64,000 nt of DNA from Frateuria hangzhouensis (lineage in GTDB: Bacteria > Pseudomonadota > Gammaproteobacteria > Xanthomonadales > Rhodanobacteraceae), in contig NZ_JAPMIU010000008.1 of assembly GCF_026410505.1 (NCBI RefSeq), forward strand, positions 122,502 through 186,501, read 5' to 3'. The notes beneath the pieces are model-generated. The model was not told the origin of the DNA, ran no database searches, and saw only the letters and a program-made list of their open reading frames with translations. Shown here one piece after another: positions 1 through 10,007 of the stretch (position 1 is its first letter; each line of letters opens with the position of its first letter). A program made the position numbers and the translations under genes.

Positions 1-708
1 ACCCAGCGCGTGGCGCAACAGCGCCAGGTAGCGCACCAGCGACAATGCCTGCGGGCCAACCGCGGCCAGGCACTCCGGTCGCGTGTCGTGTTCGAGCAGG
101 CGCACCACCAGCGCGGCCAGGTCGTCGACATGGATGGGCTGGATCGGCTGGCGCCCGCCGCCGGGCAACACCGCCAGCGGCAGCCAGGCAAGCGACATCA
201 GCATGCGGCTGCTCGCGCCCGCCGCGCCGAACACCAGCGAGGGCTGCAACACCGTGCCGGTGGGCACCATCGCCCGCAGCGCGGCATCGCCGGCGCGCTT
301 GCTGCGGTGGAAGCGGCTGCTGGCATGCTCGTCCGCGCCCAGCGCGGAGATCTGCACCACCCGCGTAATGCCGGTCTCGCGGCAGGCCGCGAACAGCGCG
401 CGCGGCGTCTGCGCGTGGATGCGCCGGAAACTTTGCGCGCCATGCTCGGCGAAGATGCCTACCGCGTTGACCACCGCGTCGATGCCGCGCAGCCGCGGCA
501 GCCAGTCGGCCTGGTGGATGTCGTGGGCGAAATCCACCTCGACGCGGTCTACACCCGCGCCACCGCTACCCTGCCGGCGTCGGACGCCGGGCACCGGGCG
601 ATGGCCGGCGGCCTGCAGTGCATCGCACACCGCGCGGCCGATCAACCCCTCGGCACCCAGCACCAGCACGCGCAGGCGCGTCTTGTTCCCCTCGGAGCCC
701 TCGATCAT
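1..708 (-). CDS. SDR-type NAD(P)-binding epimerase/oxidoreductase, C-terminus outside window
   Basis: The minus strand is open from an ATG at 708 to the window edge, giving 236 residues without a stop, so the gene is partial. Near the N-terminus the translation has the Rossmann dinucleotide-binding pattern VLVLGAEGLIGRAV (GxxGxxG), then AVVNAVGIFAEHG and VVQISALGADEHASS, typical of atypical SDRs such as the NDUFA9/complex-I-like group. The GG-RQPIQPIHVDDLA stretch near residue 185 is the usual 'HVDDL' element of these enzymes. The substrate cannot be told from sequence. The start codon overlaps the ATG of the divergent gene at 707; a GTG two codons upstream (714) is an alternative. Confidence 0.85.
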   Translation of the reverse strand, partial: MIEGSEGNKTRLRVLVLGAEGLIGRAVCDALQAAGHRPVPGVRRRQGSGGAGVDRVEVDFAHDIHQADWLPRLRGIDAVVNAVGIFAEHGAQSFRRIHAQTPRALFAACRETGITRVVQISALGADEHASSRFHRSKRAGDAALRAMVPTGTVLQPSLVFGAAGASSRMLMSLAWLPLAVLPGGGRQPIQPIHVDDLAALVVRLLEHDTRPECLAAVGPQALSLVRYLALLRHALG

Positions 709-1192
709 GCCCACGCCGCTCGCGCGCCTGAAACCGCCCTCATGGATCGTCCGCACCAACTTCAGCGGCACTATCGCCGCGGTGCTATCGAGCGTGGTGG
801 TGGCTACGTGTAGTGCATGCGAAGCGCGCGCACCCTTCGCCGGGGTGAACGCCGCCAGCCAGTGGTTCTGGGGCAGGCGCGCAAAGCGGCACATGGCACC
901 GAGCTGGCGCTATACGGCGGTGGGCTACCTCGTGCACCACTTCAGCTCGCTGCTGTGGGCAGGCATCTATGAGGCCTGGTGCCTGCGCCGGCCCGCGCCG
1001 CCGCGCGTATCGGCCGCGCGTGCCGCAATCGTGGCGACGGCAGCCTGCGTGGTCGACTACACCATCACGCCGCGCCGGTTCCGGCCCGGCTTCGAACGCC
1101 ACATCAGCCGCCGGTCCATCGCGGCCGTCTACGTGGCCTTCGGCATGGGCCTGTTCGCCGGCGCCCGGGCCTGCCGGCGCTACGTGCGCTGA
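707..1192 (+). CDS. hypothetical protein with hydrophobic segments
   Basis: A 161-residue reading frame runs from ATG 707 to TGA 1192. I do not recognise the family. It begins MPTPLARLKPPSW, has a hydrophobic stretch TIAAVLSSVVVATC, an aromatic middle (ASQWFWG, VGYLVHHFSSLLWAGIYEAW) and a hydrophobic region near the C-terminus (IAAVYVAFGMGLFAGA), which suggests a small inner-membrane protein with two to four helices. The fourth-position GC bias typical of real genes here and the lack of a better frame support it. The start overlaps the divergent SDR gene, so the real start may lie further in. It could belong with the SDR functionally, but nothing shows this. Confidence 0.6.
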   Translation: MPTPLARLKPPSWIVRTNFSGTIAAVLSSVVVATCSACEARAPFAGVNAASQWFWGRRAKRHMAPSWRYTAVGYLVHHFSSLLWAGIYEAWCLRRPAPPRVSAARAAIVATAACVVDYTITPRRFRPGFERHISRRSIAAVYVAFGMGLFAGARACRRYVR

Positions 1193-1269
1193 TGGCTGGT
1201 CATCCCATCGAAGACGAGAGAGAACCCACGTAAGCCCAGCGCCGAATCTTTCCAACTCGATCACCCAGG

Positions 1270-2010
1270 CAAATTGAGGATGGAGCCTCGTTCCCCGACA
1301 GGCGGGCCAAGCCACGGGAAAACAAGAACAGCGAGCAAAACAAGCCCTGCAGACGTTCCCGCGAGCCTCGGCCCCTCACCCCAGCCCTCTCCCCGGAGGG
1401 GAGAGGGAGCGGAGCGCGGCTCCCGCGCGACCGCGGCAAAGCGGCGGCAACTCCTCTAAGAGCAGGGGCTCGCCAAACAAGGCGAGTCGGTACCTAGCTC
1501 TTCTCTCTCACCGCGCTCCACCAGACCCTTTCTTTTGGTTACTTTTCTTTGGGTCCGCAAAGAAAAATGACTCGAGCGCCGACAGGCGATCGAAAGCCCG
1601 CCGCAGGCGAGCCAGGTCGCGGAAAGGCCGCACAAGAACGACAAGCCCAGACAGCGTCCTTGCCGACATTCCCGCGAGCCCCGGCCCCTCACCCCAGCCC
1701 TCTCCCCGGAGGGGAGAGGGAGCAGAGCACGCAGCTCCCGAGCTACCGCGGTAAAGCGGCGGCAGCTCCTCTATGAGCAGGCGCAAGCCAGGCAAGGCGA
1801 GAGGGCGCCTAGCTCTTCTCTCTCACCGCGCTCCACCAGACCCTTTCTTTTGGTTACTTTTCTTTGGGTCCGCAAAGAAAAGAGACTCGAGCGCCGACAG
1901 GCGATCGAAAGCCCGCCGCAGGCGAGCCAAGTCGCGGAAAGGCCACGCAAGAACGACAACATTCCCACCCGCATTCCCGCGAGCCCGCCCCTCAGACCAA
2001 CCTTTTCCCA
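1270..2010. repeat. tandem ~310-bp intergenic repeat units
   Basis: The 900-bp spacer before ispG has no credible gene. It is made of repeated blocks. The 'CTCACCCCAGCCCTCTCCCC' block with its GGAGGGGAGAGGGAGC tail sits at about 1375-1410 and again at 1688-1723. The block from 'TAGCTCTTCTCTCTCACC' through 'CGCAAAGAAAA' and 'CGACAGGCGATCGAAAGCC' sits at about 1493-1650 and again at 1811-1960. The unit length is therefore about 310 bp, with two near-complete copies and degenerate partial copies at 1270-1360 and 1975-2010. Within the unit, CCCCTCTCCGGGG-like sequences can pair. Open frames across it, including a very long minus-strand one, are by-products of high GC. Confidence 0.8.
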
Positions 2011-2098
2011 GGAAGTAAGACCTCAACGAGCGACGCTCACACGGGTGGTATTCTTGTGCATTGCCGCAGCCATCGCGGCGTGACCCAGATTGCGATCC

Positions 2099-3358
2099 AT
2101 GAGTGATTCCGTTTCCCAGCAGCCGCGTCCGGCCGGCCCCGCGATGCGCCGGTCCAGCGTGGGCGTACGCGTGGGCAAGGTGATGGTCGGTGGCGGCGCG
2201 CCCATCGTGGTGCAGTCGATGACCAACACCGACACCGAGGATCCGGCCAGCACCGCCAAGCAGATCGCCGAACTGGCGCGCGCCGGCTCGGAAATCGTGC
2301 GCATCACGGTAAATACGCCCGCCGCCGCGGCGGCCGTGCCGCGCATCGCCGATCGACTGGCGATGATGGGCGTGGAGGTGCCGATCGTCGGCGACTTCCA
2401 CTACAACGGCCACCAGTTGCTGGAAGCCGAGCCGACCTGCGCCGAGGTGCTGGCCAAATACCGCATCAACCCCGGCAACGTCGGCTTCGGCAAGAAGAAG
2501 GACAGCCAGTTCGCGGCGATCATCGAGAAGGCCGTCCAGTACGGCAAGCCGGTGCGCATCGGCGCCAACTGGGGCTCGCTCGACCAGGCGCTGGTCGCCA
2601 CGTTGATGGACGAGAACGCGCAGCGCGCGCAGCCGTGGGAAGCGGGCATGGTCGCGCGCGAGGCACTGATCCGGTCGGCGGTCGATTCGGCGGCACGTGC
2701 CGAGCAGTTGGGCCTGCCGCGCGACCGCATCATCCTGTCCTGCAAGGTCTCCGGTGTGCAGGAGCTGATCGCGGTCTACCGCGACCTGGCCGCGCGCTGC
2801 GATTATGGGTTGCATCTTGGCCTGACCGAGGCCGGCATGGGCTCGAAGGGCATCACCGCCTCGGCCGCGGCACTGGCGGTGCTGCTGCAGGAAGGCATCG
2901 GCGACACCATCCGCATCTCGCTGACGCCCGAGCCGGGCGCCCCGCGTACCGGCGAAGTGGTGGTGGCGCAGGAGCTGCTGCAGACGATGGGCCTGCGCGC
3001 GTTCACCCCGCTGGTCACCGCCTGCCCGGGCTGCGGCCGCACCACCAGCGAGTTCTTCCAGGAACTGGCCAAGACCGTGCAGACGCACGTGCGCGCGAAG
3101 ATGCCCGAATGGCGCGTGATGTACGACGGCGTGGAGAACCTCACCCTCGCGGTGATGGGCTGCGTGGTCAATGGCCCGGGCGAATCCAAGCACGCCAACA
3201 TCGGCATCTCGCTTCCCGGCAACGGCGAGGCGCCTTCGGCGCCGGTGTTCATCGACGGTGAGAAGGCGATGACGCTGCGTGGCGAGCACATTGCCGAGGA
3301 ATTCGTCCGCATCCTGGACGACTACGTGGCCCGCAAGTACGTGACGCGCGCCGGTTGA
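2099..3358 (+). CDS. ispG: 4-hydroxy-3-methylbut-2-enyl diphosphate synthase (flavodoxin)
   Basis: This 419-residue protein is IspG (GcpE), which reduces methylerythritol cyclodiphosphate to HMBPP in the non-mevalonate isoprenoid pathway in the cytosol. The N-terminal TIM-barrel signature [12 protein letters not shown] and the C-terminal 4Fe-4S cysteines in [10 protein letters not shown] and GCVVNGPGE are all present, and the length matches the family. The ATG at 2099 was preferred to the in-frame TTG at 2090. It is followed, after about 150 bp, by the HD-GYP gene. Confidence 0.97.
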   Translation: MSDSVSQQPRPAGPAMRRSSVGVRVGKVMVGGGAPIVVQSMTNTDTEDPASTAKQIAELARAGSEIVRITVNTPAAAAAVPRIADRLAMMGVEVPIVGDFHYNGHQLLEAEPTCAEVLAKYRINPGNVGFGKKKDSQFAAIIEKAVQYGKPVRIGANWGSLDQALVATLMDENAQRAQPWEAGMVAREALIRSAVDSAARAEQLGLPRDRIILSCKVSGVQELIAVYRDLAARCDYGLHLGLTEAGMGSKGITASAAALAVLLQEGIGDTIRISLTPEPGAPRTGEVVVAQELLQTMGLRAFTPLVTACPGCGRTTSEFFQELAKTVQTHVRAKMPEWRVMYDGVENLTLAVMGCVVNGPGESKHANIGISLPGNGEAPSAPVFIDGEKAMTLRGEHIAEEFVRILDDYVARKYVTRAG

Positions 3359-3508
3359 CTCGTTTTTCAAGCGGGGACGTTGTATCGAAACTGTGCGCCA
3401 GATCACGCTGGCGTGATCCGGTGACAAGGTCCGGAGATGGTTTGTCGACAGTGTCTTCACGGGCACGGAAGAATGGCCGCTCCGCCGTATCGGCAGGGGA
3501 GTCCCGGC

Positions 3509-4339
3509 GTGTCCATCAGCCCGCAGTTCCGCACCGTCTTCCTCTACGTCGCCCTGTCCGCGCTGTGGATCTGGCTGTCCGATCATGCCCTGGCGATGCT
3601 CGTTCTCGATCCGTCGAAGCTGACCTGGGCGCAAAGTTTCAAGGGCTGGTTCTTCGTCGTGATGACCGGCGCCATGCTGTACTGGTTGATCGGCCGTGAC
3701 CTGACCCGCCTGGCGGCGATCAACCGGCAGCTGGTGCATGGACATGAGCAAGCCCTGCGCGTGCTGGTTTCGGCGATGGACATCCGCCACAAGGAAACCC
3801 GCGACCACTCCGACCGCGTGATGCGCATGGCGATGGGCCTGGCACGGCTGGTCGGCATGCAGGGCGAGGCGTTGCTCTCGCTCAAGTTCGGCGCGCTGCT
3901 GCACGATATCGGCAAGCTGGCCATTCCCGATGCCATCCTGATCAAGCCGGGCAAGCTGGACGAGGCCGAGATGGCGCACATGCGCCGGCACCCGGACATC
4001 GGCCGCGAGCTGATGGAGCAGGTGGACTTCCTGCGCGAGGCCACCGACATTCCCCATGCGCATCACGAGCGCTGGGATGGCGGCGGTTATCCGCGCGGTT
4101 TGCGCGGCGAGGAGATTCCGCTGGCCGCGCGCATCTTCAGCATCGTCGATGTGTGGGACGCGTTGAGCTTTCCGCGCGTGTACAAACCGGCCTGGCCCGA
4201 AAGCGAGGTGCTGAGCTACCTGCGCGGCGCCGCCGGCAGCCAGCTCGATCCGCACCTGGTGCAGTTGTTTCTCGACCATTACCAGGACATCAAAGCGCTG
4301 GGCATGGGCGAAGCCACCCAGCCGATGACGCAGGCCTAG
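3509..4339 (+). CDS. membrane-anchored HD-GYP domain protein
   Basis: The 276-residue product has two N-terminal membrane helices (around FRTVFLYVALSALWIWLSD and GWFFVVMTGAMLYWLI) and a cytosolic HD-GYP domain with HDIGKLAIPD and HHERWDGGGYPRGL followed by GEEIPLAARI. HD-GYP proteins are cyclic-di-GMP phosphodiesterases, so a signalling role is likely; there is no separate sensor domain beyond the membrane region. The GTG at 3509 is chosen because AGGGGAG lies 7 bp upstream at 3495-3501; an ATG at 3473 is possible. The stop overlaps the stop of the convergent aat gene. Confidence 0.85.
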   Translation: MSISPQFRTVFLYVALSALWIWLSDHALAMLVLDPSKLTWAQSFKGWFFVVMTGAMLYWLIGRDLTRLAAINRQLVHGHEQALRVLVSAMDIRHKETRDHSDRVMRMAMGLARLVGMQGEALLSLKFGALLHDIGKLAIPDAILIKPGKLDEAEMAHMRRHPDIGRELMEQVDFLREATDIPHAHHERWDGGGYPRGLRGEEIPLAARIFSIVDVWDALSFPRVYKPAWPESEVLSYLRGAAGSQLDPHLVQLFLDHYQDIKALGMGEATQPMTQA

Positions 4340-5070
4340 GGGCTGGCCTGGAGATAGTCGGTCGCGGACCGCGTGCCGACCTTGCTCCACTGCGCCGCAT
4401 CGAACGGCTCGGCCACGAGCTTGCGCACCTGCGCAAGGAACGCCTCGCGCGGAATCTCGCGCGCGCCCAGGCCCAACAGATGCGGATTGCTCACCTGCGC
4501 ATCCAGCAGCGGAAAACCCCATTCGCGCAACAGCGTCGCCAGCGCCACCAGGGCCAGCTTCGAGCCGCCGCTGTGCGCGCTGAACATCGATTCTCCGCAG
4601 AACAGCCGTCCCACGCCGACGCCGTAGAGGCCGCCGATCAGTACCTCGCCCTCCCACACCTCCACGCTGTGCGCGTGGCCCTGGCTGTGCAACGCGGCGT
4701 AGGCATCGATGATCGACGACCCGATCCAGGTACCCGGTTGCCCGGGCCGCGGTGCCGCGCAGGCGTGCATCACGCGCACGAAGGCCTGGTCCACGGTCAC
4801 CCGCCAGTCCTTGCCGGCCAGCGCGCGGCGCAGGCTGCGGTTGGCGCGAAGGGTGGCCGTATCGAACACGCAGCGCGGATCGGGCGACCACCACAGCAGC
4901 GGTTCGCCCGGGCCGAACCACGGGAAGATGCCGTGCTCGTAGGCGGCCAGCAGACGCCGCGGCGACAGGTCGCCGCCGAAGGCGAGCAGGCCGTTGGGTT
5001 CGGTCAACGCCTGGCGAGCGTCGGGAAAGCGTTCGGGCGACAGCGGGTCAAGCAGCGGCAGACGGATCAC
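4336..5070 (-). CDS. aat: leucyl/phenylalanyl-tRNA--protein transferase
   Basis: This 244-residue enzyme adds Leu or Phe from aminoacyl-tRNA to N-terminal Arg/Lys, creating an N-degron for ClpAP. The hallmarks are FPDARQALTEPNGLLAFGGDL, GIFPWFGPGEPLLWWSPDPR, and GLYGVGVGRLFCGESMFS with SGGSKLALVAL. The start is GTG at 5070 (V-I-R-L-P), which overlaps the TGA of the upstream GNAT gene as GTGA, so translation is probably coupled. Confidence 0.95.
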   Translation of the reverse strand: MIRLPLLDPLSPERFPDARQALTEPNGLLAFGGDLSPRRLLAAYEHGIFPWFGPGEPLLWWSPDPRCVFDTATLRANRSLRRALAGKDWRVTVDQAFVRVMHACAAPRPGQPGTWIGSSIIDAYAALHSQGHAHSVEVWEGEVLIGGLYGVGVGRLFCGESMFSAHSGGSKLALVALATLLREWGFPLLDAQVSNPHLLGLGAREIPREAFLAQVRKLVAEPFDAAQWSKVGTRSATDYLQASP

Positions 5071-6203
5071 CGGCAAGCCTCCGCATAGGGCGTGTGGGTG
5101 GCCAGCTCGGCGATGTAGTCGTCGATCGCACGCGCCTCGTGCACCAGCGCATCGCGTACCGCCAGGCGGAACTGCGGATGGGCCAGATAGTGGCGCGAAT
5201 GGGTGCGCATCGGCACGAAGCCGCGCGCGAGCTTGTGCTCGCCCTGCGCGCCGGGCTCGAAGCGCCGCAGACTGTTGGCGATGGCGTGCTCGATGCCGAG
5301 GTAGTAGCACAGCTCGAAATGCAGCCCGGGCACGGCCACGTGGGCGCCCCAGTAGCGGCCGTAGAGCGTGTCTTCGCCTTGCAGGAACAGCGCCATGGCC
5401 AGGATGCGGTCGTCCTCGCCGGCGGTCGCCACCTGCACGGTGTCGCCCAGTTCGCCCAGTGCGCAAAAGAAATCGCCGGTCAGCACCGCGTGGTTACCCT
5501 TGGCATCGAACGTCGCCATGTACAGCGCATGCACCTGGCGCCACTCGGCGGCACCCAGACTGCTGCCCGGTCGCATCCGGATCGCCAGGCCACTGGCGGC
5601 CACGTGCGCGCGCTCCTGCCGGATGTTCTTGCGCTTCTTGGCTTTGAGCGTGGCGAGGAACGCGTCGAAATCGGCGTAGTCGCGATTGTGCCAATGGAAC
5701 TGCACATCCGAGCGCGCCAGCCACTCCGGGCCGAACGCGGCGAGCTCGTCCGGAGCCAGGAAGTTGGCGTGCGCCGATGACAGGTCCAGGCGGTCGGTCT
5801 CGGCGCGCATGGCTTCCACCAGCGCCTGCCGCAACCGCGACGCGTGCGCGCCCTGGCCGACAAGCAACCGCGGTCCGGGCACGGGCGAGTAGGGCACGGC
5901 GTTGAGCAGCTTGGGGTAGTAGCTGCCGCCGGCGCGCTCCCACGCACCCGCCCAGCTCCAGTCGAACACGAACTCGCCGTGCGAATTGCCTTTCAGATAC
6001 AGCGGCGCGGCAGCCACCAGGCGATCGCCTTCGTAGAGTCCCAGGTGATGCGGCTGCCAGCCCCACTCCGGCCGGATGCAGCCGGTGCGCTCGAGCGTCT
6101 GCAGGAACGCATGCGAGACGAACGGATGGTCGCCGCCCAGCAACACATCCCAGGTCGCCGCCGGAAGCTCGGCGATGTCGGGATGGAAGCGGGCGGTGAG
6201 CAT
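5067..6203 (-). CDS. GNAT-family N-acetyltransferase of the DUF482/peptidogalycan type
   Basis: A 378-residue protein with the pattern of the DUF482 group of GNAT/FemAB-like acyltransferases: HPFVSHAFLQTLE near residue 28, RKNIRQERAHV in the middle, GRYWGAHVAVPGLHFELCYY, and GAQGEHKLARGFVP toward the end. The biological substrate is not known. The ATG at 6203 gives MLTARFHPDIAELPAATWD, the usual N-terminus of the family; further upstream in-frame ATG is at 6236. It forms an overlapping pair with aat, a neighbourhood common in related genera. Confidence 0.85.
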   Translation of the reverse strand: MLTARFHPDIAELPAATWDVLLGGDHPFVSHAFLQTLERTGCIRPEWGWQPHHLGLYEGDRLVAAAPLYLKGNSHGEFVFDWSWAGAWERAGGSYYPKLLNAVPYSPVPGPRLLVGQGAHASRLRQALVEAMRAETDRLDLSSAHANFLAPDELAAFGPEWLARSDVQFHWHNRDYADFDAFLATLKAKKRKNIRQERAHVAASGLAIRMRPGSSLGAAEWRQVHALYMATFDAKGNHAVLTGDFFCALGELGDTVQVATAGEDDRILAMALFLQGEDTLYGRYWGAHVAVPGLHFELCYYLGIEHAIANSLRRFEPGAQGEHKLARGFVPMRTHSRHYLAHPQFRLAVRDALVHEARAIDDYIAELATHTPYAEACR

Positions 6204-6390
6204 CGATGGGGACGGCTGAGATGGCGAAGGACGCACGCGGCAAGACTAGCGAACTTGCGCACCCCAACGCACGGCGCACCAGCGGCGGCGCCCCCCCGCC
6301 TGGCGCTCGGGAGGGTTCGGCGAGGCCATTTGACGGCGCCATGTTGCACCGCGCCATAATGCGGCTTCCCCCAAGATTTGGACGCGAGCC

Positions 6391-7476
6391 GTGGGCAGGG
6401 TCTGGAACTTCAGTGCAGGGCCGGCCGCATTGCCGCAGGCGGTGCTCGAGCAGGCGCAGCGCGAGCTGCTGGATTGGAACGGCAGCGGCGCCTCGGTGAT
6501 GGAGCAGTCGCACCGCGGCAAGCGCTTCATCGCCATGGCCGAACAGGCCGAGGCGGACCTGCGCGACCTGCTCGGCGTGCCGGACGACTACGCGGTGCTG
6601 TTCCTGCAGGGCGGCGCCACCCAGCATTTCGCGCAGATCCCGATGAACCTGGCCGGGCCGGACGAGCGCGCCGACTACATCGTCAGCGGACACTGGAGCG
6701 AAAAGGCCGCCAGCGAGGCCGCGCCCTACCTGCACGTGAACCTGGCCGCCAGCAGCAAGGCCGAAGGCCACCTGCGACTGCCTCCGCGGGGACAGTGGCG
6801 GCTGGATCCCGGCGCGGCCTACGTGCACTACACGCCCAACGAGACCATCCATGGCGTCGAATTCCACGACGTGCCCGAGGTGGGCGAGGTGCCGCTGGTC
6901 GCCGACCTGTCTTCCAACATCCTGTCCGGGCCGCTCGACGTGCGGCGCTTCGGCCTGGTCTACGCCGGCGCGCAGAAGAACATCGGTCCGTCCGGGCTGG
7001 TGCTGATGATCGTGCGCCGCGACCTGCTCGACCGGCCGGGCCGGCCGATGGCGCGGATCTTCCGCTATGCCGAACACGCCGCCGCCGGCTCCATGCTCAA
7101 CACGCCCAACACCTGGGGCTGGTACCTGGCGGGGCTGACGTTCCAGTGGCTCAAGCGGCAGGGCGGCCTGGCCGCCGTCGGCGAGCGCAACCGCACCAAG
7201 GCCGCGCGGCTTTACGGGGTGATCGACGACTCGGATGGCTTCTATCGCAACCCGGTCGATCCGCCCTCGCGCTCGCGCATGAACGTGCCATTCACCCTGC
7301 ACGACGGCGCACTCGAGGCGGCGTTCCTGGCCGAGTCGGAGGCGGCCGGCCTGCTCGCGCTGAAGGGTCACAAGGCACTCGGCGGCATGCGTGCCTCGCT
7401 CTACAACGCCGTGCCGCTGGAGGCGGTCGAGGCGCTGGTGGATTTCATGGGCGATTTCAAGCGCCGCCATGGCTGA
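6391..7476 (+). CDS. serC: phosphoserine aminotransferase
   Basis: The 361-residue PLP enzyme converts 3-phosphohydroxypyruvate to phosphoserine (and the analogous step in PLP synthesis). It begins with GTG (VGRVWNFSAGPAALP), the normal SerC N-terminus. The PLP-lysine motif is AGAQKNIGPSG around residue 195, preceded by ADLSSNILSGP. Further support is TPNETIHGVEF. It heads the serC-pheA-aroA run, a known gammaproteobacterial order. Confidence 0.97.
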   Translation: MGRVWNFSAGPAALPQAVLEQAQRELLDWNGSGASVMEQSHRGKRFIAMAEQAEADLRDLLGVPDDYAVLFLQGGATQHFAQIPMNLAGPDERADYIVSGHWSEKAASEAAPYLHVNLAASSKAEGHLRLPPRGQWRLDPGAAYVHYTPNETIHGVEFHDVPEVGEVPLVADLSSNILSGPLDVRRFGLVYAGAQKNIGPSGLVLMIVRRDLLDRPGRPMARIFRYAEHAAAGSMLNTPNTWGWYLAGLTFQWLKRQGGLAAVGERNRTKAARLYGVIDDSDGFYRNPVDPPSRSRMNVPFTLHDGALEAAFLAESEAAGLLALKGHKALGGMRASLYNAVPLEAVEALVDFMGDFKRRHG

Positions 7477-7530
7477 GCATCGCGCCGGACTTTCCTGTAC
7501 GTTTGGCCTTCTAGACTTCCGGACATCCGA

Positions 7531-8619
7531 ATGAACGACCCGAAGGAATCGCTGGGCAAGGTGCGTGACCGCATCGACAGCATCGACCGACAGATCCAGG
7601 AGCTGATTTCCGAACGCGCGAACCGCGCGCAGGAGGTGGCACGGGTCAAGGGCGAGGGGCTTTCGGCGATCGACTATTACCGGCCCGAGCGCGAGGCGCA
7701 CGTGCTGCGCATGGTAGTGGACCGCAACGCCGGTCCGCTGTCGGACGCCGAGATGGTGCGGTTGTTCCGCGAGATCATGTCCTCCTGCCTGGCGCAGGAA
7801 GATCCGCTCAAGATCGGTTTCCTCGGGCCGGAAGGCACCTTCAGCGAGCAGGCGGTACGCAAGCATTTCGGCCACGCCGCCTATGGGTTGCCGCTGGGCA
7901 GCATCGAGGAGGTGTTCCAGGAGGTCGCCGCCGGGCATGCGGACTTCGGCGTGGTGCCGGTGGAAAACTCGGGGCAAGGCATGATCCAGGTCACGCTGGA
8001 CCTGTTCCTCACTTCGGAGGCGCGCATCTGCGGCGAAATCGAACTGCGCGTGCACCAGTGCCTGTTGTCGAAGGCTGCCGCGCTCGGCGACGTGCGGCGC
8101 GTGTTCGCGCACGCGCAGTCGCTGCAGCAGTGCAAGACCTGGCTGCGCATCAACCTGCCGGAGGTCGAATGCGTGGCAGTGGGCAGCAATGCGGAGGCGG
8201 CGCGGCTGGCGCGGCATGCGGACGACGCAGCGGCCATCGCCGGCAGGACCGCAGGCAAGGTGTATGGCCTGGCCGCGCTCGCCGAAGGCATCGAGGATCG
8301 CGCCGACAACACCACCCGCTTCCTGGTGATCGGCCGCTCGCTGTTTCCGCCTTCGGGCAACGACCGCACGTCGCTTCTGGTCACCGTCAACGACAAGCCC
8401 GGCGCGCTGTACGACGTGCTCAGCCCGTTCGCCAGACATCATGTGAGCATGAACCGCATCGAGTCGCGCCCGGCGCACACGGGCAAGTGGCAGTACGCGT
8501 TCTTCATCGACGTCTCCGGCCACATCAACGATGCGCCGCTGCAGGCCGCGCTCGACGACATGGGACCGGTCGCCACGCAGGTGCGCGTGCTGGGCTCCTA
8601 TCCGGTGGCCTTGCCGTGA
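7531..8619 (+). CDS. pheA: bifunctional chorismate mutase/prephenate dehydratase (P-protein)
   Basis: This 362-residue protein makes phenylpyruvate from chorismate. The N-terminal AroQ-type mutase (about residues 5-90) has VRDRIDSIDRQIQELISERA. The dehydratase domain begins at KIGFLGPEGTFSEQAV and contains FGVVPVENSGQGMIQ. A C-terminal ACT domain (LLVTVNDKPGALYDVLSPF, with ESRPA) provides phenylalanine feedback. Its TGA overlaps the GTG of aroA. Confidence 0.97.
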   Translation: MNDPKESLGKVRDRIDSIDRQIQELISERANRAQEVARVKGEGLSAIDYYRPEREAHVLRMVVDRNAGPLSDAEMVRLFREIMSSCLAQEDPLKIGFLGPEGTFSEQAVRKHFGHAAYGLPLGSIEEVFQEVAAGHADFGVVPVENSGQGMIQVTLDLFLTSEARICGEIELRVHQCLLSKAAALGDVRRVFAHAQSLQQCKTWLRINLPEVECVAVGSNAEAARLARHADDAAAIAGRTAGKVYGLAALAEGIEDRADNTTRFLVIGRSLFPPSGNDRTSLLVTVNDKPGALYDVLSPFARHHVSMNRIESRPAHTGKWQYAFFIDVSGHINDAPLQAALDDMGPVATQVRVLGSYPVALP

Positions 8620-9941
8620 GCGGCGCGCTCGACGCCGCCGCGCGGCTGGACTGGGTCAGCCGGCCTGCCGGTCCGCTGCGCGGCACTCTCGCGATGCCGG
8701 GCGACAAGTCGGTGTCGCACCGGGCGCTGATGCTGGCGGCGCTGGCCGAAGGGAACTCGCACATCAGCGGCTTCCTGGAGGGCGAGGACACCCGCGCGAC
8801 CGCGGCGGTGCTGGCGCAACTGGGTGTGTCGATCGAAACGCCCGCGGCGGGCGAGCGGATCGTGCACGGCGTCGGCCTGCATGGCCTGCGCGGTGCCGAT
8901 CGCGCGCTGGACTGCGGCAACGCCGGTACCGGCATGCGCCTGCTCGCCGGCCTGCTTGCGGGCCAGGCGTTCGATGCGACGCTGGTGGGCGATGCCTCGC
9001 TGTCGCGCCGGCCGATGCGCCGCGTCACCGAGCCGCTGGTGCGGATGGGGGCGCGCATCGACACGCGCGACGGCCTGCCGCCGCTGCAGGTCCATGGGGG
9101 GCAACGGTTGCGCGGCATCCGCTACGAGTCGCCGGTGGCCAGCGCACAGGTCAAGTCCGCGCTGCTGCTCGCCGGTCTCTACGCCGAGGGCGAAACCGAC
9201 ATCCTCGAGCCGCATCCGACCCGCGACTACACCGAGCGCATGCTTGCCGCGTTCGGCTGGCCGATCCGGTTCGAGCCCGGACGCGTGCGGCTCGCCGGCG
9301 GCCACGCGCTGCGCGCGACCGACGTGCACGTGCCAGCCGATTTTTCCTCGGCGGCGTTCTTCCTGGTCGCCGGAAGCCTGGTGCCGGGGTCGGACCTGCT
9401 GCTGCGCGCGGTCGGCCTCAACCCGCGCCGCACAGGCCTGTTGCTGGCCCTGCGGTTGATGGGCGCCGACATCGAGGTCATCGGCGAGCGCCACAGTGGC
9501 GGCGAACCGGTGGCGGACCTGCGCGTGCGCCATGCACCGCTGCACGGCATCGAACTGCCCACGGCGCTGGTGCCGGACATGATCGACGAGTTGCCGGCGC
9601 TGTTCATCGCCGCCGCGGGCGCGAAAGGGACCACCGTGATCCGTGGCGCGGCGGAGCTGCGCGTGAAGGAATCGGACCGCATCGCCACCATGGCCGCCGG
9701 CCTGCGCACGCTCGGCGTGGCGGTGGAGGAAGCGCCCGACGGCGCCGCCATCACCGGCGGCACGCTGGCGTCCGGCACCGTCCACGGCCACGGCGATCAC
9801 CGCGTGGCGATGAGTTTCGCTGTCGCGGGCCTGGTCGCCCGTGACGGCGTGCGCATCGAGGACTGCCATAACGTGGCGACCTCGTTCCCCGGCTTCATGG
9901 AATTGGCCAACGGCTGCGGGTTCGCGCTGAGACTGGCCTGA
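8616..9941 (+). CDS. aroA: 3-phosphoshikimate 1-carboxyvinyltransferase (EPSP synthase)
   Basis: The 441-residue product has the EPSPS signature [20 protein letters not shown] near residue 28, [18 protein letters not shown], and the C-terminal [17 protein letters not shown] and [15 protein letters not shown]. It catalyses PEP transfer to shikimate-3-phosphate in the shikimate pathway. The start is GTG 8616, overlapping the pheA stop as GTGA, implying coupling. The motif [10 protein letters not shown] with alanine after GN is the class I/II difference region; I make no resistance claim. Confidence 0.96.
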   Translation: MSGALDAAARLDWVSRPAGPLRGTLAMPGDKSVSHRALMLAALAEGNSHISGFLEGEDTRATAAVLAQLGVSIETPAAGERIVHGVGLHGLRGADRALDCGNAGTGMRLLAGLLAGQAFDATLVGDASLSRRPMRRVTEPLVRMGARIDTRDGLPPLQVHGGQRLRGIRYESPVASAQVKSALLLAGLYAEGETDILEPHPTRDYTERMLAAFGWPIRFEPGRVRLAGGHALRATDVHVPADFSSAAFFLVAGSLVPGSDLLLRAVGLNPRRTGLLLALRLMGADIEVIGERHSGGEPVADLRVRHAPLHGIELPTALVPDMIDELPALFIAAAGAKGTTVIRGAAELRVKESDRIATMAAGLRTLGVAVEEAPDGAAITGGTLASGTVHGHGDHRVAMSFAVAGLVARDGVRIEDCHNVATSFPGFMELANGCGFALRLA

Positions 9942-10007
9942 CCCATCGCTCCGGCGATTTTCCCGGCGTGTACCCGGGAAGGGCTCCTGGCTTCCGACGG
10001 ATCTTGC

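Noticed and set aside
1823..4921. 1,032-codon open frame on the minus strand
   Set aside because: It runs antisense to ispG, the HD-GYP gene and across repeat DNA, with Arg/His/Ala-rich composition typical of high-GC shadow frames; the plus-strand genes are certain.
5494..8523. 1,009-codon minus-strand open frame
   Set aside because: It is antisense to serC and pheA and out of frame with the GNAT gene. No domain pattern is seen.
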